From DASPKM01 sp035628135 (GTDB taxonomy: Bacteria; Bacteroidota; Bacteroidia; Chitinophagales; Chitinophagaceae): a stretch of DNA of 64,000 nucleotides. The notes beneath the pieces were generated by a model that did no database searches, was not told the origin of the DNA, and was given only the letters and a program-made list of their open reading frames with translations. Positions 1 through 8,747 of the stretch are shown in pieces (the first letter of the stretch is position 1; the number at the start of each line of letters is the position of its first letter). Where the stretch lies: the NCBI GenBank assembly GCA_035628135.1, contig DASPKM010000002.1:62001-126000 (forward strand), in the 5' to 3' direction. Both the position numbers and the translations under genes were made by a program.

Positions 1-223
1 TGCTCATGGGGTTTGAGCCTGCTTTGGTATTGACGTATTTGCCGGAAGGAGTAAGATTTTCTACATCTACTTCAACACGCTTCATATCACTCGAAGCGCT
101 CATGATATCTTCTTTCGGAGGATAGTGAGGATACCCGGGAAAGTCTTCATTTTCATTTTCAGTTTTTTTGCGGGGATCGTTCTCCTCGTCACGCGGAGAC
201 CGCTTATCAGAGTGATTAGCCAT
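1..223 (-). CDS. Hypothetical protein, N-terminal part only
   Basis: An open frame on the minus strand begins with ATG at 223-221 and continues off the left edge, giving 74 residues. The visible part is very hydrophilic, rich in Asp, Glu, Lys and Asn, with a Pro/Tyr cluster (FPGYPHYPPKED) near residue 33 and no signal peptide or membrane segment. It is probably a small cytoplasmic protein. I do not recognise a family. No clear ribosome binding site precedes the ATG, which is normal for this phylum. Confidence 0.6.
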   Translation of the reverse strand, partial: MANHSDKRSPRDEENDPRKKTENENEDFPGYPHYPPKEDIMSASSDMKRVEVDVENLTPSGKYVNTKAGSNPMS

Positions 224-285
224 ATAGCTCGTTTTGGTGAATAACAGAAAAAGCTATGCCCGCCCGCGTCCGGTATGTTGACTGG

Positions 286-1701
286 TCATTGTTTTACAAG
301 AGCCCGCTTGAGCAACGGCTGGCCATAACGGTCTGTGACCGTTAAATAATAAAATCCCGGCAGCAAACTGTTCAGCTCCCTTATGATAAGCTCGCTGTTA
401 GCGGGCGGGGTGTGCTGTTGCGATACCAGGATCCTGCCATTAGCGTTTGCAAGCCGTATTGTAACATTTGCAGGCAACTTTGCATCGATGCGCAATTCGT
501 CTACAAAAGGATTGGGATAGACGAGTAAGTCAGTTACACCATCTATGTTGCATTGCTTGATGGCTGAATAAGAAAACCTTCCGTTGTTATCTGTTTGTTT
601 TATGCGGTAATACGTGACGCCTGCTTCAACGGAAGGATCGCTATAAGAATAAGACAACACACCTGTTCCAGGTTTCGTGGGCACTGTTGCAATGGAAGTC
701 CATTGCGATCCATTCCTGCTTCTTTCAAGCGTATATTCTTTTACATTCACCTGGTTGCTTACGGTCCAGTAAAGGTTGGCTGTATTGTTTTGCGCACGCA
801 CCGTAAAACTTTGCCAGGCGAGGGGCAGAATTGCGGAAGGCAGTGCAAATTGCAGGAACCACTCGTATATATTTATGCCCAATGTATCGCGCAGGTTGCC
901 TGTTGGAGAAGCGCCGGCAACAATGTTTTCAAAAGTGCGGCTCCATACATTGTGGCTTCCATTGTTCCAATATACAGCACGTGGCAATGGGAAGATGGTT
1001 GGACCATATGCCAGTATCAGATCGATGTTTGTTTGTGTTCGGGTTATGGAAATTACATTGTCGGGCGCATTGTGCGTGGCCACCACCGGTAAATTTGCTG
1101 CCGCGATATTATTCGCCTCATCGGTTGAAAGATCGCCGGCCCCTGCCGCCACTGCAATGGCCGCGAGCTTGCGCGCCGCGCTGGCGCTACTGCCTGCATA
1201 ATCCCATGTAGCTCCGCCACCCATGCTCAGGCCACATAAATATATTCTCGTGGTATCGATGCGGTATGTGGATCGCGCATATTGTATCAATGCTTCCACA
1301 GTGGCTGGTGCAATGATGCTGGTAGAGCCTAAGATCCCATTTTTGATTTGGGGAGACAGTACAATGAATTTGTATGATTGTCCCGCAACTGAAAAACTAT
1401 CGGGAAAGTTTCCGTTGTTGATGATCCTCGGAGGTCCCGCTCTTAATACTTTATTTAATGTAGGAGTATCGGCGATGCTGCCTTGTTCGCCCGCACCGTG
1501 AATGAATATCAATAATGGATATCGCACCAATACATCTGTGTTGTAATTCCTGGGCAGGTATTCCCAAAAGCCATTGATGTTGTTGTCGATAAATGGACTG
1601 AACCAGGGGGTGTGAACGGCAGGTTGCGATTGCGCATATTGCATCATAAGCAAAGCAGTGCAACCCGCCACAAGCGTTGTAACGGATTTACCCCATTTCA
1701 T
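286..1701 (-). CDS. Secreted alpha/beta-hydrolase (PHB depolymerase/feruloyl esterase-like) with T9SS sorting domain
   Basis: Predicted 471-residue secreted esterase. I chose the ATG at 1701 because it starts a good signal peptide (MKWGKSVTTLVAG..., cleavage near AQSQ); the frame stays open 12 codons further upstream. The alpha/beta-hydrolase domain (about 35-290) has the oxyanion HGAGEQ stretch at His68, the nucleophile elbow GLSMGG with Ser159 and a plausible catalytic His250 in GSHNVW. A fibronectin-like linker (about 295-385) leads to a C-terminal T9SS type A sorting domain that opens with VYPNPF and ends with a basic tail. The protein should be exported by Sec, then secreted or anchored at the cell surface by T9SS. 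The substrate cannot be read from sequence; esters of polysaccharides or polyesters are usual in this fold. It stands alone, divergent from the small membrane protein at 1793. Confidence 0.8.
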   Translation of the reverse strand: MKWGKSVTTLVAGCTALLMMQYAQSQPAVHTPWFSPFIDNNINGFWEYLPRNYNTDVLVRYPLLIFIHGAGEQGSIADTPTLNKVLRAGPPRIINNGNFPDSFSVAGQSYKFIVLSPQIKNGILGSTSIIAPATVEALIQYARSTYRIDTTRIYLCGLSMGGGATWDYAGSSASAARKLAAIAVAAGAGDLSTDEANNIAAANLPVVATHNAPDNVISITRTQTNIDLILAYGPTIFPLPRAVYWNNGSHNVWSRTFENIVAGASPTGNLRDTLGINIYEWFLQFALPSAILPLAWQSFTVRAQNNTANLYWTVSNQVNVKEYTLERSRNGSQWTSIATVPTKPGTGVLSYSYSDPSVEAGVTYYRIKQTDNNGRFSYSAIKQCNIDGVTDLLVYPNPFVDELRIDAKLPANVTIRLANANGRILVSQQHTPPANSELIIRELNSLLPGFYYLTVTDRYGQPLLKRALVKQ

Positions 1702-1792
1702 AAAGATGGATGTTGTGCATTGTTTGCTGAAAATCATATGCCAGCACGATTGGCACGATTTTTTTCCTTGTTATTGTAGAAAAGTTATTTAT

Positions 1793-2005
1793 ATGAAAAC
1801 ATACACAATCGTACGGAACTCCCTGATGGCCTTTGTATCGCTCTTTATTGCAGCGTTCGCTACGGCACAGGACAAAGTTGATGTAGACATCAATGCAAAA
1901 GATTCAGGCTGGTATGCTTCACCCTGGGTATGGGTTGTAGGCGCAGCAGTGTTCATTTTGTTGTTAGTGGCATTAACGCGTGGTGGCAGCCGATCGGATG
2001 CATAA
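1793..2005 (+). CDS. Small membrane protein, 70 aa
   Basis: A 70-residue protein starting at ATG 1793; the frame is open further upstream but this start gives a clean signal peptide (MKTYTIVRNSLMAFVSLF..., cleavage after ATA). After a short acidic stretch (DKVDVDINAKD) comes one membrane helix, about residues 45-61 (WVWVVGAAVFILLLVAL), and a basic tail (TRGGSRSDA). Short proteins of this design are common in Chitinophagaceae, but I know no assigned function. It ends before a strong bidirectional terminator. Confidence 0.65.
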   Translation: MKTYTIVRNSLMAFVSLFIAAFATAQDKVDVDINAKDSGWYASPWVWVVGAAVFILLLVALTRGGSRSDA

Positions 2006-2080
2006 GATGGCAGATCGTGAATATAGCGCAGCGTTCTGCAAGGAACAATGCTTCACTATAAATGCCCACTTATATTGTAT

Positions 2081-2124
2081 AAGCCGGAAAGCCAATCAGC
2101 ACATGCTCATTGGCTTTCCGGCTT
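2081..2124. terminator. Bidirectional terminator hairpin
   Basis: A perfect 16-bp inverted repeat (AAGCCGGAAAGCCAAT and its complement) with a 12-nt loop sits between two convergent genes, the small membrane protein and icd. The T-rich flank is short. Position and symmetry suggest it ends transcription from both sides. Confidence 0.7.
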
Positions 2125-2138
2125 TATAAAGGCTTTGG

Positions 2139-3371
2139 TTATTTGCTGCGTTTCTTCTTCAGGTTCTGGTCTATGGCCTCTAAAAACTCTTCGGTGTACA
2201 GGAAGTCTTTTCCATGTTCTACTTTGTTCTTGATGGTCATGGCAAGGTCCTTGGTCATCTTACCGCTTTCAACGGTTTCGATACACACATCTTCCAATGC
2301 CTGGCAGAAATCGATCAGCTCCTGGTTGTTATCCAGCTTTCCGCGGAAGGCTAACCCTCTTGTCCATGCGAAGATAGAAGCGATGGGATTAGTGGAAGTG
2401 GGATTGCCCTTTTGATGCTCGCGGTAGTGACGGGTTACCGTTCCATGCGCGGCTTCCGCTTCCATGGTCTTGCCATCGGGTGTTACCAGCACAGAGGTCA
2501 TCAAACCCAATGAGCCGAAGCCCTGGGCAACGCTGTCGCTCTGTACGTCGCCATCGTAGTTTTTACAAGCCCATACAAATCCGCCGTTCCATTTCATGGC
2601 GCTGGCCACCATGTCGTCGATGAGGCGGTGTTCATATACGATGCCTGCCGCGTCGAACTGTTGTTTGAATTCTTTCTGGAACACTTCTTCGAAAATGTCT
2701 TTAAAACGGCCATCGTATTTTTTTAGGATGGTGTTCTTGGTGCTCATGTACAGCGGCCATTTTTTTTGAAGGGCCATGTTCATGCAACTGCGGGCGAATC
2801 CGCGGATGCTTTCATCGGTATTGTACATGGCCAGGGCCACGCCGCCTTCGCCTTTATAGGTATATACTTCGTGCTCGATGGTTTCGCCGTTCTCTCCTTC
2901 GAATTTAATGGTGAGCTTTCCTTTTCCTTTTACCACGAAATCAGTGGCGCGGTATTGGTCGCCAAAGGCATGGCGGCCAACGATGATGGGCCTGTCCCAG
3001 GTAGTTACCAGCCGCGGGATGTTTTTAATAACGATGGGCTCTCGGAACACGGTGCCGTCCAAAATATTGCGGATGGTGCCGTTAGGGCTTTTCCACATTT
3101 GCTTCAGGTTAAATTCCTTTACGCGGGCTTCGTCGGGGGTGATGGTTGCACATTTGATACCCACGCCGTATTGTTTAATGGCATTGGCGGCGTCGATGGT
3201 AACCTGGTCATTGGTACTGTCGCGGTACTCGATGCCAAGGTCATAATATTTGATGTCTACTTCCAGGTACGGAAGGATCAGTTTGTCTTTTATGAACTTC
3301 CAGATGATGCGGGTCATTTCATCGCCGTCCAGTTCTACCACCGGGTTGGCTACTTTGATCTTTTGTGCCAT
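2139..3371 (-). CDS. icd: NADP-dependent isocitrate dehydrogenase
   Basis: Oxidatively decarboxylates isocitrate to 2-oxoglutarate in the TCA cycle, in the cytoplasm, making NADPH. The 410-residue protein is full length for the homodimeric eukaryote-like class (as in human IDH1/IDH2) rather than the E. coli class. Visible signatures are VVELDGDEMTRIIW at the N-terminus, the substrate loop SPNGTIRNILDGTVFREPI (about 94-112), the GRHAFGDQYRATDF stretch near 130 and the NADP-binding region around EAAHGTVTRHYREHQKG (about 306-322). It is a single-gene unit with a TAnnTTTG promoter element just upstream, and its 3' end faces a terminator hairpin. Confidence 0.95.
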   Translation of the reverse strand: MAQKIKVANPVVELDGDEMTRIIWKFIKDKLILPYLEVDIKYYDLGIEYRDSTNDQVTIDAANAIKQYGVGIKCATITPDEARVKEFNLKQMWKSPNGTIRNILDGTVFREPIVIKNIPRLVTTWDRPIIVGRHAFGDQYRATDFVVKGKGKLTIKFEGENGETIEHEVYTYKGEGGVALAMYNTDESIRGFARSCMNMALQKKWPLYMSTKNTILKKYDGRFKDIFEEVFQKEFKQQFDAAGIVYEHRLIDDMVASAMKWNGGFVWACKNYDGDVQSDSVAQGFGSLGLMTSVLVTPDGKTMEAEAAHGTVTRHYREHQKGNPTSTNPIASIFAWTRGLAFRGKLDNNQELIDFCQALEDVCIETVESGKMTKDLAMTIKNKVEHGKDFLYTEEFLEAIDQNLKKKRSK

Positions 3372-3398
3372 GTGCTTGGTTTAATTTGGAAAAGTGAG

Positions 3399-3406
3399 CA
3401 AAAGTA
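3399..3406 (-). promoter_or_regulatory. -7 promoter element of icd
   Basis: On the minus strand this octamer reads TACTTTTG, an exact match to the Bacteroidota -7 consensus TAnnTTTG, 27 bases before the icd start codon. I see no clear TTG-type -33 element, so the call rests on the -7 match and its position. Confidence 0.5.
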
Positions 3407-3570
3407 AGTGATTTCAGCTTCGGTCGGTGCTGCGCGTTAGGCCGGCAGGAGTTGGCCCTCATACCAATTACGTATATTTTAATGGCTAAACTTTGTTACT
3501 TTGGGGTTGTAAATTCTTAATCAGCCGTTAATGCCGGTTGGTTAAGCTTTTAAAGATATAACTTGCGAGC

Positions 3571-4161
3571 ATGGAAGCCGTGTTAAGGCAATTTCTGGAT
3601 CCGCACATTCAGCTTTCCAACGAAGAGATGTCTGCGATGGTAGCGCGTATGGAAGTACGTCATTTCCCGCGGCGCACCATGCTTATCAGGGAAGGTGAAC
3701 AGGAAAAATATCTTAGCCTGGTGGCAAAGGGCCTGCTTCGTAAGTTCTTCTATAAAGGCAAGCAGGAGGTCATTACCCAACTGGCCGGCGAAGGCGCCCT
3801 GATCAGTTCCTCTGTTTCATTTTTTGCAGGCAACCCCTCCCAATACTATATCGAAACGCTGGAGCCCGTAACGCTTTTCTCGCTTTCGCGCGAAGCCCTC
3901 GAGGACCTATATGCGAAAAGCCATAAAATGCAGCGCATGGGGAGGCTTATCATTACCGAATTGTACCTAGACAAGGAAAGATGGGAGCAACACCACATTT
4001 GCTATGATGTAAAGACCCGGTTCATGAAATTCATCCACCAGCATCCTGATCTTTTGAAGCGGGTGCCCCAAAAATACCTCGCATCTTATCTCAATATCAA
4101 GCCCGAAACCTTTAGCAGGCTCAAGCATCATTTAAAACCAAAACCAGAGGTGCTCGTATGA
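3571..4161 (+). CDS. Crp/Fnr-family regulator (first of a tandem pair)
   Basis: A 196-residue protein of the cyclic nucleotide-binding domain family common in Bacteroidota. The sensor beta-roll covers about residues 20-115 (EGEQEKYLSLVAKGLLRKF matches the core), followed by a dimerisation helix and a short C-terminal HTH-like region (QKYLASYLNIKPETFSRLK, about 169-187). That C-terminal part is shorter than the full winged helix of E. coli Crp, as is usual in this subgroup. No ligand can be named. Its stop overlaps the start of the next gene by 4 bases (ATGA), so both are made from one mRNA and are likely coupled in translation. Confidence 0.85.
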   Translation: MEAVLRQFLDPHIQLSNEEMSAMVARMEVRHFPRRTMLIREGEQEKYLSLVAKGLLRKFFYKGKQEVITQLAGEGALISSSVSFFAGNPSQYYIETLEPVTLFSLSREALEDLYAKSHKMQRMGRLIITELYLDKERWEQHHICYDVKTRFMKFIHQHPDLLKRVPQKYLASYLNIKPETFSRLKHHLKPKPEVLV

Positions 4162-4778
4162 CACAGGCCAAATCTCAGAAACACAACGGTGAGGTATGGG
4201 ACCTGCTGCACGATTTTCTAAGGCGCTTCATGCCAGTGTCGGACAGTGAGTTCCAGGCATGGAAACCCTATTTCGAATTAAGGACCTTCGATAAAAAGCA
4301 GGTCGTTACCGCGCTGGGCGAACAGGAAGAATACGTGAACATCGTGGCAAGGGGCATGGCCCGCAAGTATGTGAAGTTGAACAACGGCGAAGTAACCATG
4401 CAGATAGCCCCCGAAGGACATATGATACATGCTGAATGTTCATTCCACCACCGTGAGCCGGCGGCATTGGTAGTAGAGACCATCGAGCCAACTATATTCA
4501 TTTCCATTCACTACGACAACCTGCAACGCTTATACGACGCTTTTCCCCGCACAGAACAACTCGGGCGTTTATTCGTTACCGAAATGTTCATTATTAAAGA
4601 CCGCCGCTATTTTGAGTTGCTGAAAAAGAGCACTCGTGAGATTTTCCTGGATTATATGTCGGCACATCCCCACATGCTGCAGCGTGTTCCACAAAAATAT
4701 CTGGCATCTTACCTGAATATCAAACCTGAGACTTTTAGCAGGCTTAAACACTTGCTTCGTAGAAAGAAGGTCAGTTAA
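4158..4778 (+). CDS. Crp/Fnr-family regulator (second of a tandem pair)
   Basis: A 206-residue paralogue of the preceding gene. The sensor domain is clearly related but diverged (EQEEYVNIVARGMARKY against EQEKYLSLVAKGLLRKF), while the last 25 or so residues are almost identical, including an identical QKYLASYLNIKPETFSRLK. This suggests a duplication in which DNA recognition was kept and sensing changed, so the two may bind the same sites or form heterodimers. It overlaps the upstream gene by 4 bases and is followed directly by an inverted repeat of the octamer family. Confidence 0.85.
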   Translation: MTQAKSQKHNGEVWDLLHDFLRRFMPVSDSEFQAWKPYFELRTFDKKQVVTALGEQEEYVNIVARGMARKYVKLNNGEVTMQIAPEGHMIHAECSFHHREPAALVVETIEPTIFISIHYDNLQRLYDAFPRTEQLGRLFVTEMFIIKDRRYFELLKKSTREIFLDYMSAHPHMLQRVPQKYLASYLNIKPETFSRLKHLLRRKKVS

Positions 4779-4783
4779 AAAAA

Positions 4784-4869
4784 GCCATTAGGTCAATGGG
4801 CCATTAAGTCATTGAAGCCGAATTCATTTAAACTTTATTGACCCCATGGCCCATTGACCTAATGACTTC
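4784..4869. repeat. Octamer-periodic inverted repeat, copy 1
   Basis: The left arm (CATTAGGTCAATGGGCCAT within 4786-4804) pairs with its exact complement in the right arm (about 4846-4864), across a spacer of roughly 40 bases. Both arms are built from 8-nt units close to RGTCATTR. It fills the space between the convergent Crp-like and mntH genes and touches the mntH stop codon, so it probably acts as a bidirectional terminator or 3' stabiliser. Confidence 0.75.
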
Positions 4870-6752
4870 TATAAGTTTACTACTAAAACAGGTATCTTCA
4901 ATTCATGCCTTACTGAGTTCACGGTTTCACCATAGATCCAGTCTTTCAATCCGCTATGGCCGTGCGCGCCTATCACCAGCATGTCTGCCTGCTCATCTTT
5001 CACCAGCCTTGCAATTTCCCTTGCGCGGTCGCGGAACCCGAGGCGTCCGATGGCCTGCAACCCGGTTTGCTGTAACTGGTGCACGTAAAAGTCCAATTGT
5101 TCTATATCGCTCTTGGTTTCGTAATCTGCCGTTTCGTTTCCAAGAATACGCGCAGAAGCGCTCTCCACAACGTGTATCAGCAGGTACACGGTGTCCGGTT
5201 GTCCCTGACCGATAGCATACGACAATACTTTGGAATCATTCTCACTGAAATCCAGCGCCACTGCTATTTTCTTAAAAGCAGGCGCGTGAAGGGTTTGCAG
5301 TTCCCTGGCATCGCCGTGCATGTGAATGGAAACAGGCCGTTTTTTCTTTTTCTTCAACAGCGGGTATACGATGGCGTACGCCAGCAACACAATGAAGCCG
5401 ATGCCGCCCCCCACTATCACCGATTTCCAGAATATACTGTCGGAAGTGTTGAAGAAATCAGTGGCCTCGTTCATGACCATTTTGATATTCAGGAACACCA
5501 GTACGGATGCTATCAGCCATGCAAATATTTGAATGATTGGTTTGATGGCGTAAGCGCCCATGGTCTTTTTATCGCTCACGAAATGAATGAGCGGAATAAC
5601 GGCGAAGCCCAGTTGCATGCTTAATATCACCTGGCTTAACACCAGCAGGCTGTCCACCTCGTCATCGCCGAAAATGTAAATCACGATGATAGCGGGAATG
5701 ATGGCGAGCAATCGCGTAAGCAGTCGCCTGATCCATGGATTGATGCGGAGGCGCAGGTAGCCTTCCATCACGATCTGTCCGGCCAGCGTTCCCGTGATGG
5801 TGGAGCTTTGCCCTGCTGCTATTAAAGCCACTGCAAAGAGGGTGGGGGCAATAGCAGAGCCCAGCAGCGGCGCGAGCAATTCATGGGCGTCTTTGATTTG
5901 TGCCACATCGGTGCGGCCTGTTTTAAAAAATACGGTTGCCGCAAGTATCAGGATGGCCGCATTTACCAGGAATGCAATGTTGAGCGCAATAGCCGAGTCG
6001 ATAAAATTCCATTTCAATGCCTGTTTGATGCCGACGGGATTGCGCTGTATTTTTCGCGTTTGCACCAGGGCAGAATGCAGGTATAGATTATGGGGCATTA
6101 CGGTAGCGCCAATAATGCCGATGGCGATGTACAAGGCCTCATCCGTAGGGAAGCTGGGAATGAACCCTGTTGCTATTTCCGAGGCTGAGGGCTTTGCGAG
6201 AATGATCTCTATTAAAAATGAAATGCCTACGATCGCTACCAGCGCGATGATGAACGCTTCCATTTTCCGTATGCCGAGCCTTTGTAAAAAAAGCAGCAGG
6301 AAGGTATCCAGCACTGTAATGCCTACACCCCAGATAAGCGGTAACCCGGTGAGCAGGTAAATGCCGATGGCCATGCCCAATACTTCTGCCAGGTCGGTAG
6401 CCGCTATGGCCACTTCCGCCAATATGTATAATAAGAAGTTGACAAACTTCGGGTAGGTCTCCCTGTTAGCCTGTGCCAGGTCGCGGCCGCGGATAATGCC
6501 GAGGCGGGCCGACAGGCTTTGCAGCAACAAGGCCATGATGTTGCTCATAAGCAGCACCCAAATGAGGGTGTAGCCGAACTTGCTGCCGCCCGCCAGGTCG
6601 GTTGCCCAATTGCCGGGGTCCATATAACCCACGCTCACCAGGTAAGCGGGACCTAGGAAAGCCAATACTTTTTTCCAGCCTCCTGTTCTTTTAATGTGTA
6701 CCGATTCATGCACTTCGCTTAGCGAAGCATCGGTGTTAGTCCTGTTGATCAT
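4869..6752 (-). CDS. mntH: NRAMP-type Mn2+/divalent metal transporter fused to a UspA domain
   Basis: Inner-membrane, proton-driven importer of Mn2+ or related divalent metals. Residues about 25-460 form the NRAMP (LeuT-fold) channel with the metal-site motif DPGN (45-48) in helix 1 and VMPHNLYLHS (about 218-227) in helix 6, both intact. After a basic cytoplasmic stretch (LLKKKKKRP) comes a full universal stress protein domain (about 487-627) with the nucleotide-loop pattern GAHGHSGLKDWIYGET. Total length is 627, against about 420 for a plain MntH. It overlaps the 3' end of mntR by 17 bases, so the repressor and transporter form one operon. The UspA part may gate transport in response to nucleotide; that is inference. 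Confidence 0.9.
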   Translation of the reverse strand: MINRTNTDASLSEVHESVHIKRTGGWKKVLAFLGPAYLVSVGYMDPGNWATDLAGGSKFGYTLIWVLLMSNIMALLLQSLSARLGIIRGRDLAQANRETYPKFVNFLLYILAEVAIAATDLAEVLGMAIGIYLLTGLPLIWGVGITVLDTFLLLFLQRLGIRKMEAFIIALVAIVGISFLIEIILAKPSASEIATGFIPSFPTDEALYIAIGIIGATVMPHNLYLHSALVQTRKIQRNPVGIKQALKWNFIDSAIALNIAFLVNAAILILAATVFFKTGRTDVAQIKDAHELLAPLLGSAIAPTLFAVALIAAGQSSTITGTLAGQIVMEGYLRLRINPWIRRLLTRLLAIIPAIIVIYIFGDDEVDSLLVLSQVILSMQLGFAVIPLIHFVSDKKTMGAYAIKPIIQIFAWLIASVLVFLNIKMVMNEATDFFNTSDSIFWKSVIVGGGIGFIVLLAYAIVYPLLKKKKKRPVSIHMHGDARELQTLHAPAFKKIAVALDFSENDSKVLSYAIGQGQPDTVYLLIHVVESASARILGNETADYETKSDIEQLDFYVHQLQQTGLQAIGRLGFRDRAREIARLVKDEQADMLVIGAHGHSGLKDWIYGETVNSVRHELKIPVLVVNL

Positions 6753-7404
6753 ACTTTACAAAAATGTTTTTCGCCACGTCCTCGCTGATGGTAACGGTGG
6801 GTTGGTTCCTGACTTTTATTTCCAATGAATTATCGAAATCGAATTTCTTTTTTACTTCCAGCCGGGTGCCAATGGCAAGGTTCTTATGGCTCATTAGTTC
6901 CAGTATACCCGATGATTGATTGGTGACGCTGGAAATTTCGGCCAACTGGTTCAGCGGAAGCTGTAAAAGGTTCACCTGTTCCACTCTTTCAAATTTCCCG
7001 CTGGTGTCCGGGATAGGGTCTCCATGGGGATCGGATTTGGGGAAACCGAGGTATTCATCCAGCCGGTCGATTAGTTTTTTACTGCTGATGTGCTCCAGTT
7101 CCTCTGCTATTTCATGTACCTCATCCCAGCCGAACCTTAGTTTTTCCACCAGGAAATATTCCCAAAGGCGGTGCTTGCGGATGATCTGTATGGCCACCTT
7201 GCGGCCGTCGGCGCTAAGCCTGAAGCCGCGGTAACGCTCGTAGATCAGCAGCTTCTGGTCCTTGAGCTTTTTTAGCATGTCCGTTACAGAGGCCGCCCGC
7301 GTTTGCAGCTCACCGGCCAGTTCGTTGGTGGTTACCACGCCATCCTGCGATTGCAGGTGGAAAATGGCCTTGAGATAGTTCTCTTTGCTGGCTGAATACT
7401 TCAT
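6736..7404 (-). CDS. mntR: DtxR/MntR-family metal-dependent repressor
   Basis: Metal-sensing transcriptional repressor, 222 residues. I chose ATG 7404; an in-frame GTG lies directly before it. The N-terminal winged helix (about 5-65) is followed by the metal-binding dimerisation domain, where His78 (KHRLWEYF) and EELEH at 101-105 match the MntR primary metal ligands. The C-terminal part (about 140-222) is an FeoA/SH3-like domain, absent in B. subtilis MntR but present in DtxR/IdeR types. It is co-transcribed with mntH (17-base overlap). Two overlapping palindromes sit over its own promoter, so it most likely represses this operon when Mn2+ (or Fe2+) is plentiful. Confidence 0.9.
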   Translation of the reverse strand: MKYSASKENYLKAIFHLQSQDGVVTTNELAGELQTRAASVTDMLKKLKDQKLLIYERYRGFRLSADGRKVAIQIIRKHRLWEYFLVEKLRFGWDEVHEIAEELEHISSKKLIDRLDEYLGFPKSDPHGDPIPDTSGKFERVEQVNLLQLPLNQLAEISSVTNQSSGILELMSHKNLAIGTRLEVKKKFDFDNSLEIKVRNQPTVTISEDVAKNIFVKYDQQD

Positions 7405-7419
7405 CACTATTTAAGCGTA

Positions 7420-7447
7420 TCTAAATAAAAATTTAGACAAATCTAAA
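7420..7447 (-). promoter_or_regulatory. MntR operator overlapping the mntR promoter
   Basis: Two overlapping perfect palindromes: TCTAAAT-AAAA-ATTTAGA at 7420-7437 and TTTAGA-CAAA-TCTAAA at 7432-7447. They share six bases and look like DtxR/MntR boxes. Read on the minus strand, the outer one contains TAGATTTG (7445-7438), an exact TAnnTTTG -7 element, about 34 bases before the mntR start. A bound repressor would therefore cover the polymerase site, giving direct autoregulation. Confidence 0.75.
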
Positions 7448-7564
7448 AAATGATCGGTGATAAATCCAAATTTTTGTTGAGAGTAGCAGTTAGGAGTATT
7501 AAAAAATACTTGCCATGCAATGGCACAATCTTTTTACTTTTAAGCCCATAAGTTCGGCTTTCCC

Positions 7565-8521
7565 ATGAAAAATTTTTGGTTACCGGCCATCCTTTTATTG
7601 ATGATCGCAGGCTGTAAAAGCAAACGTACCTCGCTGGCAGACGACCAGGAAGTGACGGCCGAAGAGTTCATAGATTTCTTTCCCGAAATAAAATTGCCTT
7701 TCAATCTTACGGACACGGCCGCACTGTTCAGGAGGAACAACGACTCCACATTGATTGGGTATAAGATATTTACGCAAATGGTGCGCGATTCGGTGCTCGC
7801 CCGGCAGTTTGGTTCTAAAGCAAGGCCGCGGATATATCCCATCGGGCGGGTTCCGGTAAAAAAGGGGGAGACCTACCTGTTTATCAAGGCGATTGCGCCG
7901 GCAAAGCGCGGCGTTTACCTGTTGACATTCGATAAAAGGGATTCGTTCAAGGCTGCACTGCCTTTATTGGTAATAGACAATGACCCTCAGACCTTTCAAT
8001 CGGCCGAAATGGACAACCGCCATACCATTACCACCATGCGCCAGCGCCGCAAACCCGACGGCACCAACACGTACCGCAAGGATGTGTATGTATACAGCGA
8101 CCCTGGCCAATACACCCTCATCCTAACCGAGTCGAATGAGACCCAGACCACCGCACCGGACATTGTAAACCCGTTGGATACTTTTTCCCGCAGGCATAAG
8201 TATGCCGCGGACTATGTAAAAGATGCGCGCAACATGGTTTCCATACGGGAAGGCAAAAATGGGTCGAACGTGCGCTTCTTCATTCATTTTGAAAAGGATA
8301 AGGGCGCTTGCAAAGGCGAGCTCAGAGGCGAGGCCAATTTTGTGCAGCCTACCGTGGCTGTGTACCGGCAAAGCGGCGACCCCTGCGTTCTGCAATTTAG
8401 TTTTACATCCACTTCGGTTACCTTGAAAGAATTGGAGGGGTGTGGCAATTACCGCGACATCCGGTGCTTCTTCGAAGGAAGCTTTCCAAAAAAACGTGAT
8501 GCCAAGCCTAAGAAAAAATGA
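7565..8521 (+). CDS. Lipoprotein of unknown function
   Basis: A 318-residue protein with a lipoprotein signal peptide (MKNFWLPAILLLMIAGC; lipidated Cys17) followed by basic residues. The mature part mixes beta-rich stretches (KKGETYLFIKAIAPAKRGVYLLTF) with a charged, Lys-rich C-terminus (KKRDAKPKKK). Two Cys pairs near residues 242-300 may form disulfides. I do not recognise a family. It is transcribed divergently from mntR across 160 bases, with a near-consensus -7 element (TACTTTTA) about 30 bases upstream, but nothing else ties it to metal homeostasis. Confidence 0.7.
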   Translation: MKNFWLPAILLLMIAGCKSKRTSLADDQEVTAEEFIDFFPEIKLPFNLTDTAALFRRNNDSTLIGYKIFTQMVRDSVLARQFGSKARPRIYPIGRVPVKKGETYLFIKAIAPAKRGVYLLTFDKRDSFKAALPLLVIDNDPQTFQSAEMDNRHTITTMRQRRKPDGTNTYRKDVYVYSDPGQYTLILTESNETQTTAPDIVNPLDTFSRRHKYAADYVKDARNMVSIREGKNGSNVRFFIHFEKDKGACKGELRGEANFVQPTVAVYRQSGDPCVLQFSFTSTSVTLKELEGCGNYRDIRCFFEGSFPKKRDAKPKKK

Positions 8522-8747
8522 TTCGGTCCCTTGAACCTCCTTATATGCGTTATCCATTAACCAAACGTTTATAATCGTGTAACTATTTAAGAATTCAATA
8601 TAAACACCAGCCGCATTCTCAACGGTTTAGTCGAAAAACAATCCGATTTTATTTTATCCGTTATATTGCAGCCTTGTTTGTGTGGGCAGTACACACCGGA
8701 AAGGTATGTGAGCAGACAATCAATGAACAGCAGAACAAAACTTAACT

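Noticed and set aside
2766..3407. 213-codon open frame antisense to icd
   Set aside because: Lies wholly within a certain icd gene and has no family features.
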